The notes below the pieces were generated by a model that saw only the letters and a list, made by a program, of their open reading frames with translations, did no database searches and had not been told where the DNA came from. The position numbers were made by a program, and so were the translations under genes. Source: Morinoia aosen (lineage: Eukaryota > Arthropoda > Malacostraca > Amphipoda > Talitridae). Taken from it: a DNA stretch of 64,000 bases. Shown in pieces: positions 1-10,899 of this stretch. Each line of letters opens with the position of its first letter. Position 1 is the stretch's first letter. The stretch lies in NCBI GenBank assembly GCA_030386875.1, contig CM059579.1, positions 16,774,484 to 16,838,483 of the forward strand, read 5' to 3'.

Positions 1-644
1 TTAACAAGGTACAAGAAATTTTCAATCATCTTACGAGCCGATGTCCGCATCTCGCACAACAGCAAACCTTCAATGATCCAGTAACTGTCCCAGTAATACA
101 TCTCCTGAAAAAAGCCTCCAGGAATAACGAAACCATTCGGCAGGTAAATCTGCGAGTATGACTGAGGATTCTTTCCAACATCTTCAGGTGTCTTCACGGA
201 TAACTTGTTCCAAATTTGATTCAATTCTGTCAGCCAGTTCCTCATTTCTTTGTCATGTATTTCTTCAATGAAACGCGGCCGAGCTTTCCAATCGGGGAGA
301 AGATATGTTTCTATATCAGACCCTGGAGGGTCAAACCATTCTTCGACAAACTTCTTCAAAACTCCAGGCTCGAGCGGAGCAGTTGAACCGTTTTTCAAAG
401 CAATAAAATTCTTCTCAATGACATCAGGTTCACTACGTAATTTCATGTGTATAAAGTAGCTGCTTCGATTAAAAATTCCAGAAAGCTGAACTTCTTTGAG
501 AAGTTCTCCCCTACAGAAAATAGGACAGTCGTCTGATGCATTGGTGGCATTACCATTAGCATCAAATGCGGCACAACCTGAGAAATTCACAATAAAAATA
601 AGAATCAAAAACCTAACACAGAAACCTGAATTTCCTTTGACCAT
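1..644 (-). CDS. Treh: Trehalase, first coding exon (partial, runs off the left edge)
   Basis: Trehalase splits trehalose, the main insect blood sugar, into two glucoses (glycoside hydrolase family 37). Reading the minus strand from the ATG at 642-644 gives 214 open codons to the window edge. The N-terminus has a hydrophobic signal core (FLILIFIVNF) followed by small residues and Cys, so the product should enter the secretory path. Possible N-glycosylation sites (NAT, NAS, NRS, NGS) follow. Near residues 191-204 the family signature appears as PGGFFQEMYYWDSY, close to the usual PGGRFxExYxWDxY, then WIIEGLL, and the last readable residues NFLYLV match the family. No frameshift or stop is seen. 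The start is chosen because the signal peptide follows it directly. The soluble or membrane-bound form cannot be decided because the C-terminus is outside the window. Confidence 0.93.
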   Translation of the reverse strand, partial: MVKGNSGFCVRFLILIFIVNFSGCAAFDANGNATNASDDCPIFCRGELLKEVQLSGIFNRSSYFIHMKLRSEPDVIEKNFIALKNGSTAPLEPGVLKKFVEEWFDPPGSDIETYLLPDWKARPRFIEEIHDKEMRNWLTELNQIWNKLSVKTPEDVGKNPQSYSQIYLPNGFVIPGGFFQEMYYWDSYWIIEGLLLCEMRTSARKMIENFLYLV

Positions 645-960
645 AGTGATTCAAATTAGTGATTAGTAAACTATGTTTCTGGATACAAAGGAATCTGAAA
701 ATAATAAGACCAAAGAAACAAAATTGAAAAATATTATAACAAAACACACCACTCAGATATTTCATTTAATCCAAAATTTTTGAAGTACAAGATCTGAAGA
801 ACAATACAGACCTTTGGAATCACACTACATAATACATTAATTCACATTGAAGTTCATTTATTATGGTTACCTTCTTATCTCATTTTTTAATGCAATTTTT
901 TTGATAACTCATTGTCAGGCTATTGTCAAAGATGCCGACTAGTGCCTTGTAATTAACGGG
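645..960. other. Trehalase upstream flank, AT-rich
   Basis: This stretch lies directly upstream of the trehalase ATG and should hold its 5' UTR, or an intron in the 5' UTR, and perhaps promoter sequence. I see no convincing TATA-initiator pair, acceptor site or repeat. Confidence 0.3.
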
Positions 961-999
961 AGGAAAAATAATTCTCTCGCAAATAATTGAACTCGCGTA

Positions 1000-1480
1000 T
1001 CACAGATACTTGCGAAACATATATCCGTCTCAGATTTCAAAATTTCAACAGCTTGAATTTCAATTCGGCTCTTAACTTTCGAAGCCTGTATTACCAGCGC
1101 GAAAAACTCCTTAGCTTGATATCGTCTCGACTCAAATTCCGAAAGCTTGAAAAACAGCTCAAATCTTCAAACCTTGTAACCAGATCGGACTCCGAAAACT
1201 ACCGAATAATATTCGCAACTTGAAAACTGTTGAAAAGCCCTCGCCTTAATAAAATAATCACTCAGCAACTGACTTCTCATATCCCTGAAAAATCAGGAAG
1301 ATTCTCCGGAATAAAAGCTTCTGAACTTACGGCCCTCAGAACCCTAAAATAGGGAAACTATTTTCACTGGCTCCCAAGAAGGACCAGCCAAAAATAAATA
1401 ATCTGTAACTGGCGCCCAACGTGGATTCGCCTAAACAACTATCTAACTTTTGGCGCCCAAGAGGACACAGCCAAACCAAA
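1000..1480 (+). mobile_element. Fossil LTR-retroelement end with a tRNA-Lys-like primer binding site
   Basis: At 1410-1424 the sequence TGGCGCCCAACGTGG matches the start of the complement of the insect tRNA-Lys 3' end, the primer site used by gypsy-type elements. The bases just before it (TGTAAC) are compatible with an LTR end. The stretch upstream is LTR-like in composition, but I could not fix its left border. Two further copies of a related motif flank the primer site. I see no gag or pol next to it, so this is a broken, probably old remnant. The family call (errantivirus/gypsy) rests on the primer site alone. Confidence 0.35.
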
Positions 1481-1589
1481 TATCCAACACTCATGCAAGG
1501 AAATTAGCAAACTGAAGAGTAATTATAAGTGCAAATTGAGACATTTAGAAATTTCTTAATTAAGCCTTAAGATTATATACATTTCTTTA

Positions 1590-1860
1590 TGCCTCCCTAA
1601 CCACAACTAAGGTGTTCCACAGAGAGGAAGGAGAAAGGTACCAATTACTATGGCATTTTTAAGAGAATAGGGAACCTATGCACAAAGCGTGTTCTCATAC
1701 GTGATATTTTATGCTTAGAAACAGCAGGTTAGGAAACAAATTGACAGGACAAGATAAAAGTTGAAGAAGAAAGTAATATGTGTTAAGAAAAATTGGGACT
1801 AGGGACAATGCACCCAGCAGAAGGAAGGATGGGCTTGACAGAATAGTCATACTAAATTGA
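1590..1860 (+). repeat. Dispersed ~300-bp repeat, copy A
   Basis: This copy starts near GCCTCCCTAACCACAACTAA and carries the family blocks AGAGAGGAAGGAG, ACCTATGCACAAAG, GAAACAGCA and AGTTGAAGAAGAAAG. The same blocks occur in the same order near 10.2, 22.2 and 32.3 kb. It has no coding potential. A SINE-like or LTR-derived origin is possible; I see no tRNA promoter boxes in it. Confidence 0.55.
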
Positions 1861-2760
1861 AGGAACTAGACATGAAAGAAAAAAATTCAATGAAACAAAA
1901 TCAAAAGTAAAATTTGACAATTGATGACAGAAGCTTCACTCAAAGTTTATTTTGTAAATAGGATGAGTCAGCCAATAAAAACTCGTAACTCTCAAGTTTA
2001 AGTAAAATTCATGTATGAAGAACCTCTAGTATTCCTTTCACTATTGTTAAAATAGATTGTAAAACTCATAAGAATGTTTATCTGTTACACAAATAGATTA
2101 GACAGAACTTAGAAGCATATATGCATCACAAAGCACATAATGATGACAAATGAAGAAAAAAGTACATAAACATTTACATCTACATACTTGGCAAATAACA
2201 TACTAACTAATGTATAAATCATAGTGACCAATGAAGCATACTGGAATGCTTTTGTGACACTTTCACAGGATATAATTGGTTAAACTAAATTTTAGTGCAC
2301 ATACTGTAGGTGTAGCATTTAAGTATATGAGAAACATGGCATGTGCAATTCCCGTAGTCAAGCTCTTGCACTTAAATTTTTTTTGGAAAACAAGACACAA
2401 ACACATACGGTATACAAGAATATTTGTTAATTGGAGCCGACATATTGAGATATAAAAAATTATTCAACAACATACTTTTATAGATGGACTTCATATTGAA
2501 AGCTTTTCTCACTCAACTTTTACAGGGCAATTTTTCAAATCAGTAGCAGATCTCAACATAAGCTCAAGTCTACTCCAAAATCTGAAAATTGTGATACACA
2601 TTTCTAATAGCAATGCCTAATAATGAAAATAACTTTCATACCAACAATTTGAATTTCCCTTATTTTTCAGTAATTTACTACAAATAAGCTCCTGAGAGAC
2701 TCAGGAGCAATAATATGTTTGCACAAGCTTCATACTTTATACTCTATTAAAATATTTATC
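1861..2760. other. Intergenic, AT-rich, nothing recognised
   Basis: No open frame of note, no terminal repeats and no RNA-like fold were seen, apart from a small hairpin CTCCTGAGAGACTCAGGAG near 2688-2706. Confidence 0.4.
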
Positions 2761-2771
2761 CCTTGTTAAAA

Positions 2772-3520
2772 AATACGGTAAATGTTAAGCATTTTCTAGC
2801 AATTGATTTTCGAGTATTTGGTAGCTAAACATAGTTAATTAGATCAAAATAAACAAGGTTACATCTATGCACTTTCCGTTGGAAATGAGTATTTTACGAG
2901 TTACAGCGGTATGTTAATTTTTGTCTTTGATGACAAATGCGATTGAATAGACGGCTACTAATCGATTTTCGAATTTTTTGTAGCTTGAATCATGGTAATA
3001 ACATCAAAATAAACTACTTTTCTTCTATACACTTTTTGCAGCAAATAAGTATTTTACGAGTTAAGAGTGGTAGGTTTTATTTTTTTTTTGCGCGATTGAG
3101 CTGTTAGAGTACGTTTGAATACTTTATAATTTATTACTAGCTTACCCCGCAGAGCTTGCGGAGCCTGATCCCACTTTCAGGATCTTTTATTTAATAACAC
3201 AATAGAAATTATCACCCCAAAATAACGAATTATAGCGGTATGTTAACTTTCGTCGTCGATGGCTGGAACCGCTCGATTTTCGAATGCGTCGGACAGGAGC
3301 GTCCATGACAGTATTGCCAGACGCGCGGTCGATATATTACTTGTTGCTTCAAACACTAGAGTTGTCGTAACTAATTTACCGCTTCAACTCGTAAAATACT
3401 CATTTGCGACGGAAAGTGCATAGAAGAAAACTTGTTTATTTTGATCTAATTAACTATGTTATGGCACCAAAAATTCAAAAGTTGATTCTTACCAAATGCT
3501 ACACATTTACCAAACTTTAA
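2772..3520. mobile_element. Foldback-type element C, left cluster (outer member)
   Basis: The left end reads GGTAAATGTTAAG and the right end returns as ACATTTACC. Near the ends the arms pair over blocks such as TTAATTAGATCAAAATAAAC (about 2838) and its inverse at about 3434-3455, and GGAAATGAGTATTTTACGAG with its inverse at 3390-3415. The middle carries further inverted pieces that match, in reverse, the cluster near 39-41 kb. No coding capacity. Borders are approximate because members are nested and decayed. Confidence 0.55.
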
Positions 3521-3772
3521 AAAGCTGAAGAACAATATTAAGTCTAAATTTTTATATGTAAATTGATAGAAGACTAGCCACAATGAAAAAACTGTAATAC
3601 CTTTCATAGAAATACCAAAATTTTGGCACTGTTCAGTTACTTCAGTACCAACAAAAAAATTTGGGCAGAGTTTTTTTTTCTTGGTTTCAGAACCTGACAG
3701 GGTCTCAGTAAATTTGCCTTGGAATTTGAAAGGTTTTATCGCTGAACTTCCTTGTCATTAAAGAACTGGGTA

Positions 3773-4683
3773 AATGTAAAGGACTTGACCATAATTGATT
3801 TTCCACTTTTTGATCAACAAAGATTGTTGATCAGACCAAAATAAACAATTTTTCGGACAATATTTATTTTTTGTCAGGCAAGGAAATTAATAATTTGGGG
3901 GCAAATAATCAATAAAGGAACACATTTAATAACCTTTTACATGAATGACATTCTGCTCGCTGATGCGTTATTTTTGAATAATTGTACTTTGAAGTTGGCG
4001 CCGGCGCGCGGGCGCCGGCGCCGTTATTTAGTTAATGAGAGTAGTTAACCCCCTATTACAAACGTAAAGAGGTTGGGTCGTGAGGGTTAGCCACAGTTCT
4101 TATAGCGAAAATTATAAATAAAGCTTATAACCCACCCATTAGGGTGACGACCGCAATCTTGTTTACATCGGATCCAAGATGGCGGCGCCCATGGTGGTCG
4201 TTTGCCTGACCTAAAGTAAATATTGACCAATTTTTCTTCAATGCACTTTCCGGCGGAAATGAGTATTTTAAAAGTTATGGCGTTAAATGAGTTAACGGAA
4301 CTCCAGTGTGCATCACCCTATTACAAACGTAAAGAGGTTGGGTCGTGAGGGGTAGCCACAGTTCTTTTAGTTTTATAGTTTTCACTAAAAGAACTGTTGC
4401 TACCCCTCACGAACCAACCTCTTTACGTTTGTAATAGAGGGTTTGCTCTTCGTCGGCTTGGTTGGCGCGCGGGAACGCCTGTTTACTTTCACGTCGGACC
4501 GCGCGGTGTATTTCTTCCCGCCTCAAACACTGGAGTTACGGTAACTCATTTAATGCCATAACTTTTAAAATACTTATTTCCGTTGGACAGTGCATTGAAG
4601 AAAACTTGTTTATTTTGGTCTCATCGACAATCGTTATTGATCAAAGAGTGGAAAATTGATTATGGTCAAGTCCTTTACATTTA
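3773..4683. mobile_element. Foldback-type element A, left cluster, with another member inserted in its left arm
   Basis: Both ends carry GTAAATGTAAAGGACTTGAC (left, direct; right, inverted), followed by inverted blocks such as GACCAAAATAAACAA and TGCACTTTCC. The centre (4317-4442) is a tight palindrome built from the shared core TTGGGTCGTGAGGGGTAGCC and its inverse. Between about 3856 and 4211 the left arm is interrupted by a partial member of a second family (compare element B), itself carrying the core once. The uninterrupted counterpart is at 40,250-40,787 in the right cluster. Confidence 0.65.
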
Positions 4684-4721
4684 CCAAGAACTGATATAAA
4701 GCATCAGTGTGATGAAACTGG

Positions 4722-5441
4722 GGTCAATATTGAGTTTAGGTGATCCACCAAAATTAAACATTCCATTTCAAACAATCAGTAAAGGAGCCCATTTAAAAAC
4801 ATTTTACAGGAATGACATTCTGGATGCTGATGCGTTATTTTTGAATTATTCAACTTAGAAGTTGGCTTTTGCGTGTCAAAGGACAGGATGTTCCAACAAT
4901 GCGGCGAGCGCGCCAAGCGTAATTCAATTAATAACGGAAGTTAATCCCCTATTACAAACGGAAAGAGGTTGGGTCGTGAGGGGGAGCCACAGTTCTTCTA
5001 GTGAAAATTATAGATAAAGGTTTCTGGTGATGTCCGTTTATATCATCTCCAATGTCGGCCACCCGGTACCCAAGATAGCGGCTGCCATCTTGGGTACCAG
5101 GTGGCCGCCATTGGAAATGATATAAACGGACATCACCAGAAACCTTTATTTATAATTTTCACTAGAAGAACTGTGGCTCCCCCTCACGACCCAACCTCTT
5201 TACGTTTGTAATAGGGGGTTAGCTTCTGTTATTAATTAAATTATGCTTGGTGCGCTCGCCGCATTGTTGGAACATCCTGTCCTTTGGCGTGCAAAAGCCA
5301 ACTTCTAAGTTGAATAATTCAAAAATAACGCATCAGCGCCCAGAATGTTATTCCTGTAAAACGTTTTTAAATGGGCTCCTTTACTGATTCTTTGAAACGG
5401 AATGTTTAATTTTGGTGGATCACCTAAACTCAATATTGACC
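4722..5441. mobile_element. Foldback-type element B: a 720-bp near-perfect palindrome
   Basis: The left end GGTCAATATTGAGTTTAGG is matched exactly in reverse at 5423-5441. The two arms, each about 350 bp, pair almost throughout with scattered mismatches, meeting around 5070-5085 at a GC-rich centre with TACCCAAGAT facing ATCTTGGGTA. Each arm contains the core TTGGGTCGTGAGGGG. There is no open frame. The length, terminal symmetry and lack of genes fit a foldback or long-TIR non-autonomous DNA element. If transcribed, it would form a very long RNA hairpin. Confidence 0.75.
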
Positions 5442-7019
5442 AAAACTGGTCACACTATTGAGTAATGATTTTACACAGTGACAGAAACAAACAACTTTAA
5501 TTCTTCAATCTTCACGCAGCAATCTAGCTCGGTAAAAGGACCAAAACCAAACCTCATCCATCTAATTGTAGGCAATACTAAATTAATAATTTGTCAATTT
5601 TTAAAAATTTGTTTTTGTTAAGTAGAAGTTTTATTTAGAATATGATTGGTTAAGTTGACAATAATTGAGTTGTTCCATTTTTACATCCATAAAATCTGGA
5701 GTAAAATTTAATGTAATAGAATAATCTGACCCAGTAAGAAGTTATCTTGTTTGATTTATATTATATGAAACATAAAAATACAGACTAAATTGAGCTATGA
5801 AGGAATTCCATTTCGAGGTTAAAACCGCAGCCAGTTTTTTATGAACATTATCACACGTTAACAGCCGATAGACACAAGAAATAAAAGTATGAAACTAATT
5901 CGCAAGTGCGACACGTTAAACCACACGTTTCGCCGCAAAAGTGGACGTTGTGGCACGAATCATTCAAGCTCGTGGGATTTTAAGATAACTCAATTTATCT
6001 AATAGCAGCACCATAATTTGCAGTTCATTTGTAGATTCTATATCAGGTGTATATTATCTAATATAAATAAAGACAAAGTGTTTAAAAATAACTTATTTTT
6101 ACCTAACACTATGTCGCTTTGTGAGCTATTAACCAAAAATAAATTACTATTTAATAAAAACAAGCAATTTTTTTAGTAAATTGATATCATTTTTTTTGGT
6201 GGAATTTTAGCTTGCAATAATACTTGCCTTCTCTTCTATATTGACCGAACTTGATTCCTGATCTCATCGCAGACAACGCGGTGGCACTGGAGTGCCATTT
6301 TAAGACCCTCATTGGAACCACATGTGGAACCAGTGATTTTTACCAAGTTTTTATTTCTAAGGTATTTGATTAGGGGCGTTGAATAAGAATAAATTTAAAG
6401 GTTACAATTTGTTCTTCATTTATTACTCAAGTTTTTCATTCATCCACACGGGAGTGAGCAAAGTACGTTTCACCTCCGATAGATTTCAGTCAATTTCAAA
6501 AACCCCTCATTTAAATCAAACTCTTACTTGTAAAATATTGCACATAGAAATTTCAATTGCTCTCAAAATTTCAATATTTTCATTCTTACCCAATATCACA
6601 CACGTTTATCTATGTGCAATAACTCATATGTAAGAGTTAGGTCTATTAAGCCAAAATGAAGGTTACGTCCCATGAAAGTTTTTCCAATCTCTCCGTCCTT
6701 GAGCAAAAGAAAAACTTGCCTAATGCAGGTAAGAATTTTTTTTTAATTTTAAAATGGGACACATTCGAAGGTTCTGGAGGCTATGGTAATATATAAGTTA
6801 GCTTAAAATATTCTAGCCCCAACTTAGGCGATCTCAAGAAAGTGAAGAGCAAGGACTGTTTACGATGGACTGTAGAAAACTGAATCTATGCTCAAGGGGA
6901 ATCTGTATACACAGGATATCCAATACGTAGAAACAAAGAAGTGATAGCGAAAAACGCATGAAAACCGGAAGGTATCAAGCGAACACGATAGATTTAAGTT
7001 CCAAAGGCCCATCTACTGC
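5442..7019. other. Intergenic, nothing recognised
   Basis: AT-rich sequence with only short chance open frames. No terminal repeats, splice-consistent exons or RNA gene were found. Confidence 0.4.
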
Positions 7020-7022
7020 TTA

Positions 7023-7256
7023 AGGCCCTTTTACATTAACGGTGTCTTCGCGCTTCACACCGTCGCTCCATCCATGTTCTGCAAATTATTCTGACAGTAT
7101 TGCAAGAGCAAGACTGACGATTACTGTCTCGGGGGAAGGAGCGCCGAATTGAGCGGCAATGTAAAAGCAAGCCGGTGTGCTCTGACGCTCAATCTTCTCG
7201 TGGGAGGAGCTGTAGAAAATTCACCGTCGCTTCACACCGCTAGTGTAAAATGAGCT
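7023..7256. mobile_element. MITE, PIF/Harbinger-like (TTA target duplication)
   Basis: A 234-bp element with imperfect 23-bp terminal inverted repeats: AGGCCCTTTTACATTAACGG on the left against AGCTCATTTTACACTAGCGG (right end, reverse complement), both continuing TGT. It is flanked by TTA at 7020-7022 and 7257-7259. A 3-bp TTA duplication with this terminus type is typical of PIF/Harbinger derivatives. It has no transposase and must be non-autonomous. Confidence 0.7.
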
Positions 7257-7259
7257 TTA

Positions 7260-7735
7260 GGTAACTTAACAGTACTGTGTAACCCCTCGAGGCGTCATTC
7301 CTCATACAATATTATAGACAATCCAAACTAACCTTAACCTATCGAATGTAACCTGATTTATCCGTGTGATAATTTTTGAAAAACATCGGCTGCGGTGTCA
7401 ACTTCGAAATAGAATTCCATCATCGCTAATATGAGTCTCCGCTTAAGTTTTTTCTATTTCACAATTATTTCTTTTTCACACACTTCATGTGAAGTGATGA
7501 AGCTACCCTCCCTCACTTTGGACGAGTGCCTGACCTATGATGTAACCTCCTTTGCAAAGACTCGAGAGTATCAGCACGGTGCGATCGGCCACTTGTTCTA
7601 CTAAATTTAGGATGAGCATCCGTTCTCATTACAAAGAACGCCCCGGTCTTGGCCGGCCCAGAGTCGAGGTGCGCCGACTCTTGAATCTAAATTTTAGGAG
7701 AGCGTCCGTAACATCCGAATTAGATTAGATGTCAG
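7260..7735. other. Intergenic, nothing recognised
   Basis: No gene or clear repeat, except a short GC-rich stretch near 7640-7680 with no homology I can name. Confidence 0.35.
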
Positions 7736-7737
7736 CT

Positions 7738-7800
7738 TAAGCCTCCCTAACCGCTAAAAAAAAGCGTTCCAAAGAGAGGAAGGAGAAAGACCGTTACAAC
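7738..7800 (+). repeat. Dispersed ~300-bp repeat, copy B (5' part only)
   Basis: TTAAGCCTCCCTAACCGC followed by AGAGAGGAAGGAGAAAG matches the start of the family. Similarity fades soon after, so only the front part is present. Before it, GATTAGATGTCAGC matches the sequence before copy D near 22.16 kb, which suggests the repeat begins slightly further upstream. Confidence 0.45.
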
Positions 7801-10189
7801 TGGAATATAACACTTGACATTCTTATGCAGATTTATTGCCAAGGAATTCGTCCACTAAGGTCGGGAAGGAAACACCAGAGTCAATACAAAACTTTATTGA
7901 TCAAAAAGTTGGGGCTGACATGGAGGCCCAGTCAAGCTTAATAATAATGGTAGTATAGTACAATAACAAACCTGAGTAGGGCAACGCGTTCTTGAAACTT
8001 GGCGTTCAAATTACACAGAACTAAAGACAAAATCAATGCAATGAATGCGATCGCTCAACAGACAAACTGCGGCTATCAAGCTGGACAAGAATGACCAAAT
8101 TGCATTGGCCGCACAACTCATTTAAAATAAAGGATTTAAATGTCACATAGAAGATTAAATTTACGTAACATACAGACACAACCGTCACCAAACACGAAAA
8201 ATAGTCAAACGTTGAACGCAAACAGCACATAAAACCCAGGCAATCAAAACCAACGCTTTTCGAGGACATAGAATACCATTCGAGACTACATTCAATCGCA
8301 AACCGAACAATATAATCACTTCTGGCTTGTGAAGCAAACTCTGCCGACAGGTAGCTTCTTCCTGACGTAGACTGGCCTGCAATATCTGATTAGTTCAGTA
8401 TCACGTAACGACATCGGTGAGAAAATCAAGATAGAGGTAACAGGTAGCAACGTGTAAGTGAATCCGGAGCGATAAAGCAAGATTTTTGGAAAGTGGCCGT
8501 GAGAAAAATTATATCAGTACTTCTGTTGCGAAGCTAAAACGGAATAAATGTCAGAATAGTAAAAAATAGATCACTATCATCGACACGAAAACAAACGGGC
8601 ATACCTACAGAACACAAAAAAGAAGCAATCCGTGAACGATCACGTAAGGAGATTCTTTGGACATGCAGCGACGTAAGAGCAACACAAAATTATCTCACAA
8701 ACAGGTCCGACTTCGGCCGGTTTCTGTTACCTTCACGCACGCTTTCCGGTTCATCATGATACATTTCGCTATTTTGATGCAAATGAGACCTGACATTACT
8801 ACCGGAGAAAATCTTTAGCATAAAGTGGCACACACAAACAAAAAGAATAACTCGCTCCAGCGAAGAGCTAATACCCACATAGTTAATCTATCGTACTGCT
8901 CAGTGCTGGCACCTTGACTAAAAACCGTACACACGTGACGACACAGAAACGAATTTAGGACTTGAAATAAGCCAGATGCACATTTAACACAGAACTGGAA
9001 ATGAAATACTTTCTCAAAACGCAGGGCTTCATAGTTTATAGTGTCTATCTAAGCGCACGTAGACACTCGTTGCAGCGTAGTTCCTTAAGTTGTCAAGTCC
9101 AACCATGAAGGATTACATTGCGTACTAGACATAGCTTACAAATATCATTTACGAGCTATAATAAAACTGCATGAGCTATTGGGACAGAACCCTGAACTGT
9201 TAGGAAAGACGGTCATACGAATGACAATACCTCGACCATCCAAAATGGCGGCATTAGCACCCACCGACTGCTACTATATACATATTCTCCCGCAAACATT
9301 TACAACAGTACACTAAGATACACGCATTTACAAGACTAAATTCAATACTAAAATCTTTCTCGTAAATTGTACAAACCTAAAGCTCAAGTTCCGACGACTT
9401 CAAACCTCACGCAGAGCTGCAGCAAACCTTGAATACCACTGAACAAAAGGCGCCTGCAAGGTAAATCAACGCATTATTTCTAAGCCTTCAAGAAACGTCA
9501 TTGATTCTAAAAGCCGATAGAAATAAATTTTAAGTGGCTTTTCTCTCAAAAACTGACATCGCGATTTCCACAAGGCATTAGATCTTATGAATTTGGAGCT
9601 ACGGCTAGCACGAGTGGACGATTCTTTGCTCGACCAAAGAAACAACTGGTGCCGCAACATTCACACCCCGTCCGTTAGGCTCACAACTCCCTAAACAAGT
9701 AAAGCGTTGCAGATTTAGTGGTGCGAACATTTGATATACGCATTACTACACAGATAAGTTCTTCAACAGGTCCCAGAGTACAAGTTTATACCTACCTCAC
9801 TCGTCATTTGTGCTCGCTCAACTGCTCACCTTCAGATTTTCTCTGGACATGAACAAAAAAGTTTCATATTCTACGGAAACGAACGTAATTTTCACTTCAT
9901 TCAATATCTCAGCTGATTGCTTTCATAATCAAGAAAATTTCAGCTAACCACAATATCGTTATAATTTCTATTTTCCCCCACAAGTCAGTGAATTTGAACT
10001 GGGCGTTACGTAGGATGTTCCATGTAAGCTGAGGACATTTAAAGCAGGCTTGCCAAATGAACCTTTTTCTAGCCAAAATCCCCAAGTTAGAGCTTTTCAT
10101 GTAAACTAAGTAGTTTTATAGCTCGTCTCCACCGAAGTTCAAACCAAATTTGAAGATTAAATCATTAAACTATAACTTATAGTTTTATA
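7801..10189. other. Intergenic, nothing recognised
   Basis: Several short open frames on the minus strand (65-78 codons) show no family resemblance or splice context. No repeat structure was seen by eye. Confidence 0.4.
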
Positions 10190-10500
10190 AGTTAGCTTAA
10201 GTTTCCCTAGCTGAAACAAAGGTGTTCCTAAGAGAGGAAGGAAGAAGGCACCATTTAGTATGGAATTGCAGGAAATCTATACACAAGGTGCGTCCCCACA
10301 TCCTGCGCATAGAAACAGCAAAATTGTAAGAAGTTCATGACGAAGTTGAAAGTTGAGTAAGAAAGTAACAGGGGCTGAAAAAACCAACAGTGAACGAAAA
10401 TAGGATGGGCCATAACAAAACACATCGATTTCAACAAAAAATAAGGCCTACCCAACCTTAAGCTCGAGACCTCACACATAAAACGAGGATTTTTTCATCA
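10190..10500 (+). repeat. Dispersed ~300-bp repeat, copy C
   Basis: This copy holds the blocks AGAGAGGAAGGAAGAAGGCA, CTATACACAAGGTGC, GAAACAGCAAAATTG, GGCTGAAAAAACC and GGCCTACCCAACCTTAAGC in the family order. It aligns by eye along most of its length with copies near 22.2 and 32.3 kb. Confidence 0.55.
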
Positions 10501-10850
10501 GAATGCTCTCCAGCCACACTGAAGTAAGGCGGCATCCCACGCGCAGCTACGTTGCAAGCGACGGGATGCAATTCGACCAAGCGACACAGGTCCTATTATG
10601 CGCTGATTATTTCGAGCGGCAACGTAGTAATAACTGACGTACAAATATTATCAACAAGAAGTCCTTAGTTGGGCCCCTCAATAATGCGAGTCGCCCAAAA
10701 AAGGGATATTCTCTATCAAAATATCCGAGAACAATTTACACACCTAACGAGTACGACTAACTCAGAAAATGAAACTTAGCAACAACGAACTAGCTACATT
10801 CAACACTCAACCATCCATCATAAGTACTCAACAACTTAAATGAGTCAAGC

Positions 10851-10898
10851 TATAATATATATATATATATATATGTGTATACGTATCAATATATATAT
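10851..10898. repeat. TA-rich microsatellite
   Basis: An uninterrupted run of alternating T and A, about 24 bases, is followed by a degenerate TATA-type stretch. Confidence 0.85.
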
Positions 10899-10899
10899 T

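Noticed and set aside
4319-5215. CRISPR-like array from the repeated core
   Set aside because: Core copies are in alternating orientation within palindromes, unevenly spaced and in animal DNA; no cas genes.
6379-6633. 84-codon plus-strand frame
   Set aside because: AT-rich, no motif, no splice context and no homologous copy elsewhere in the window.
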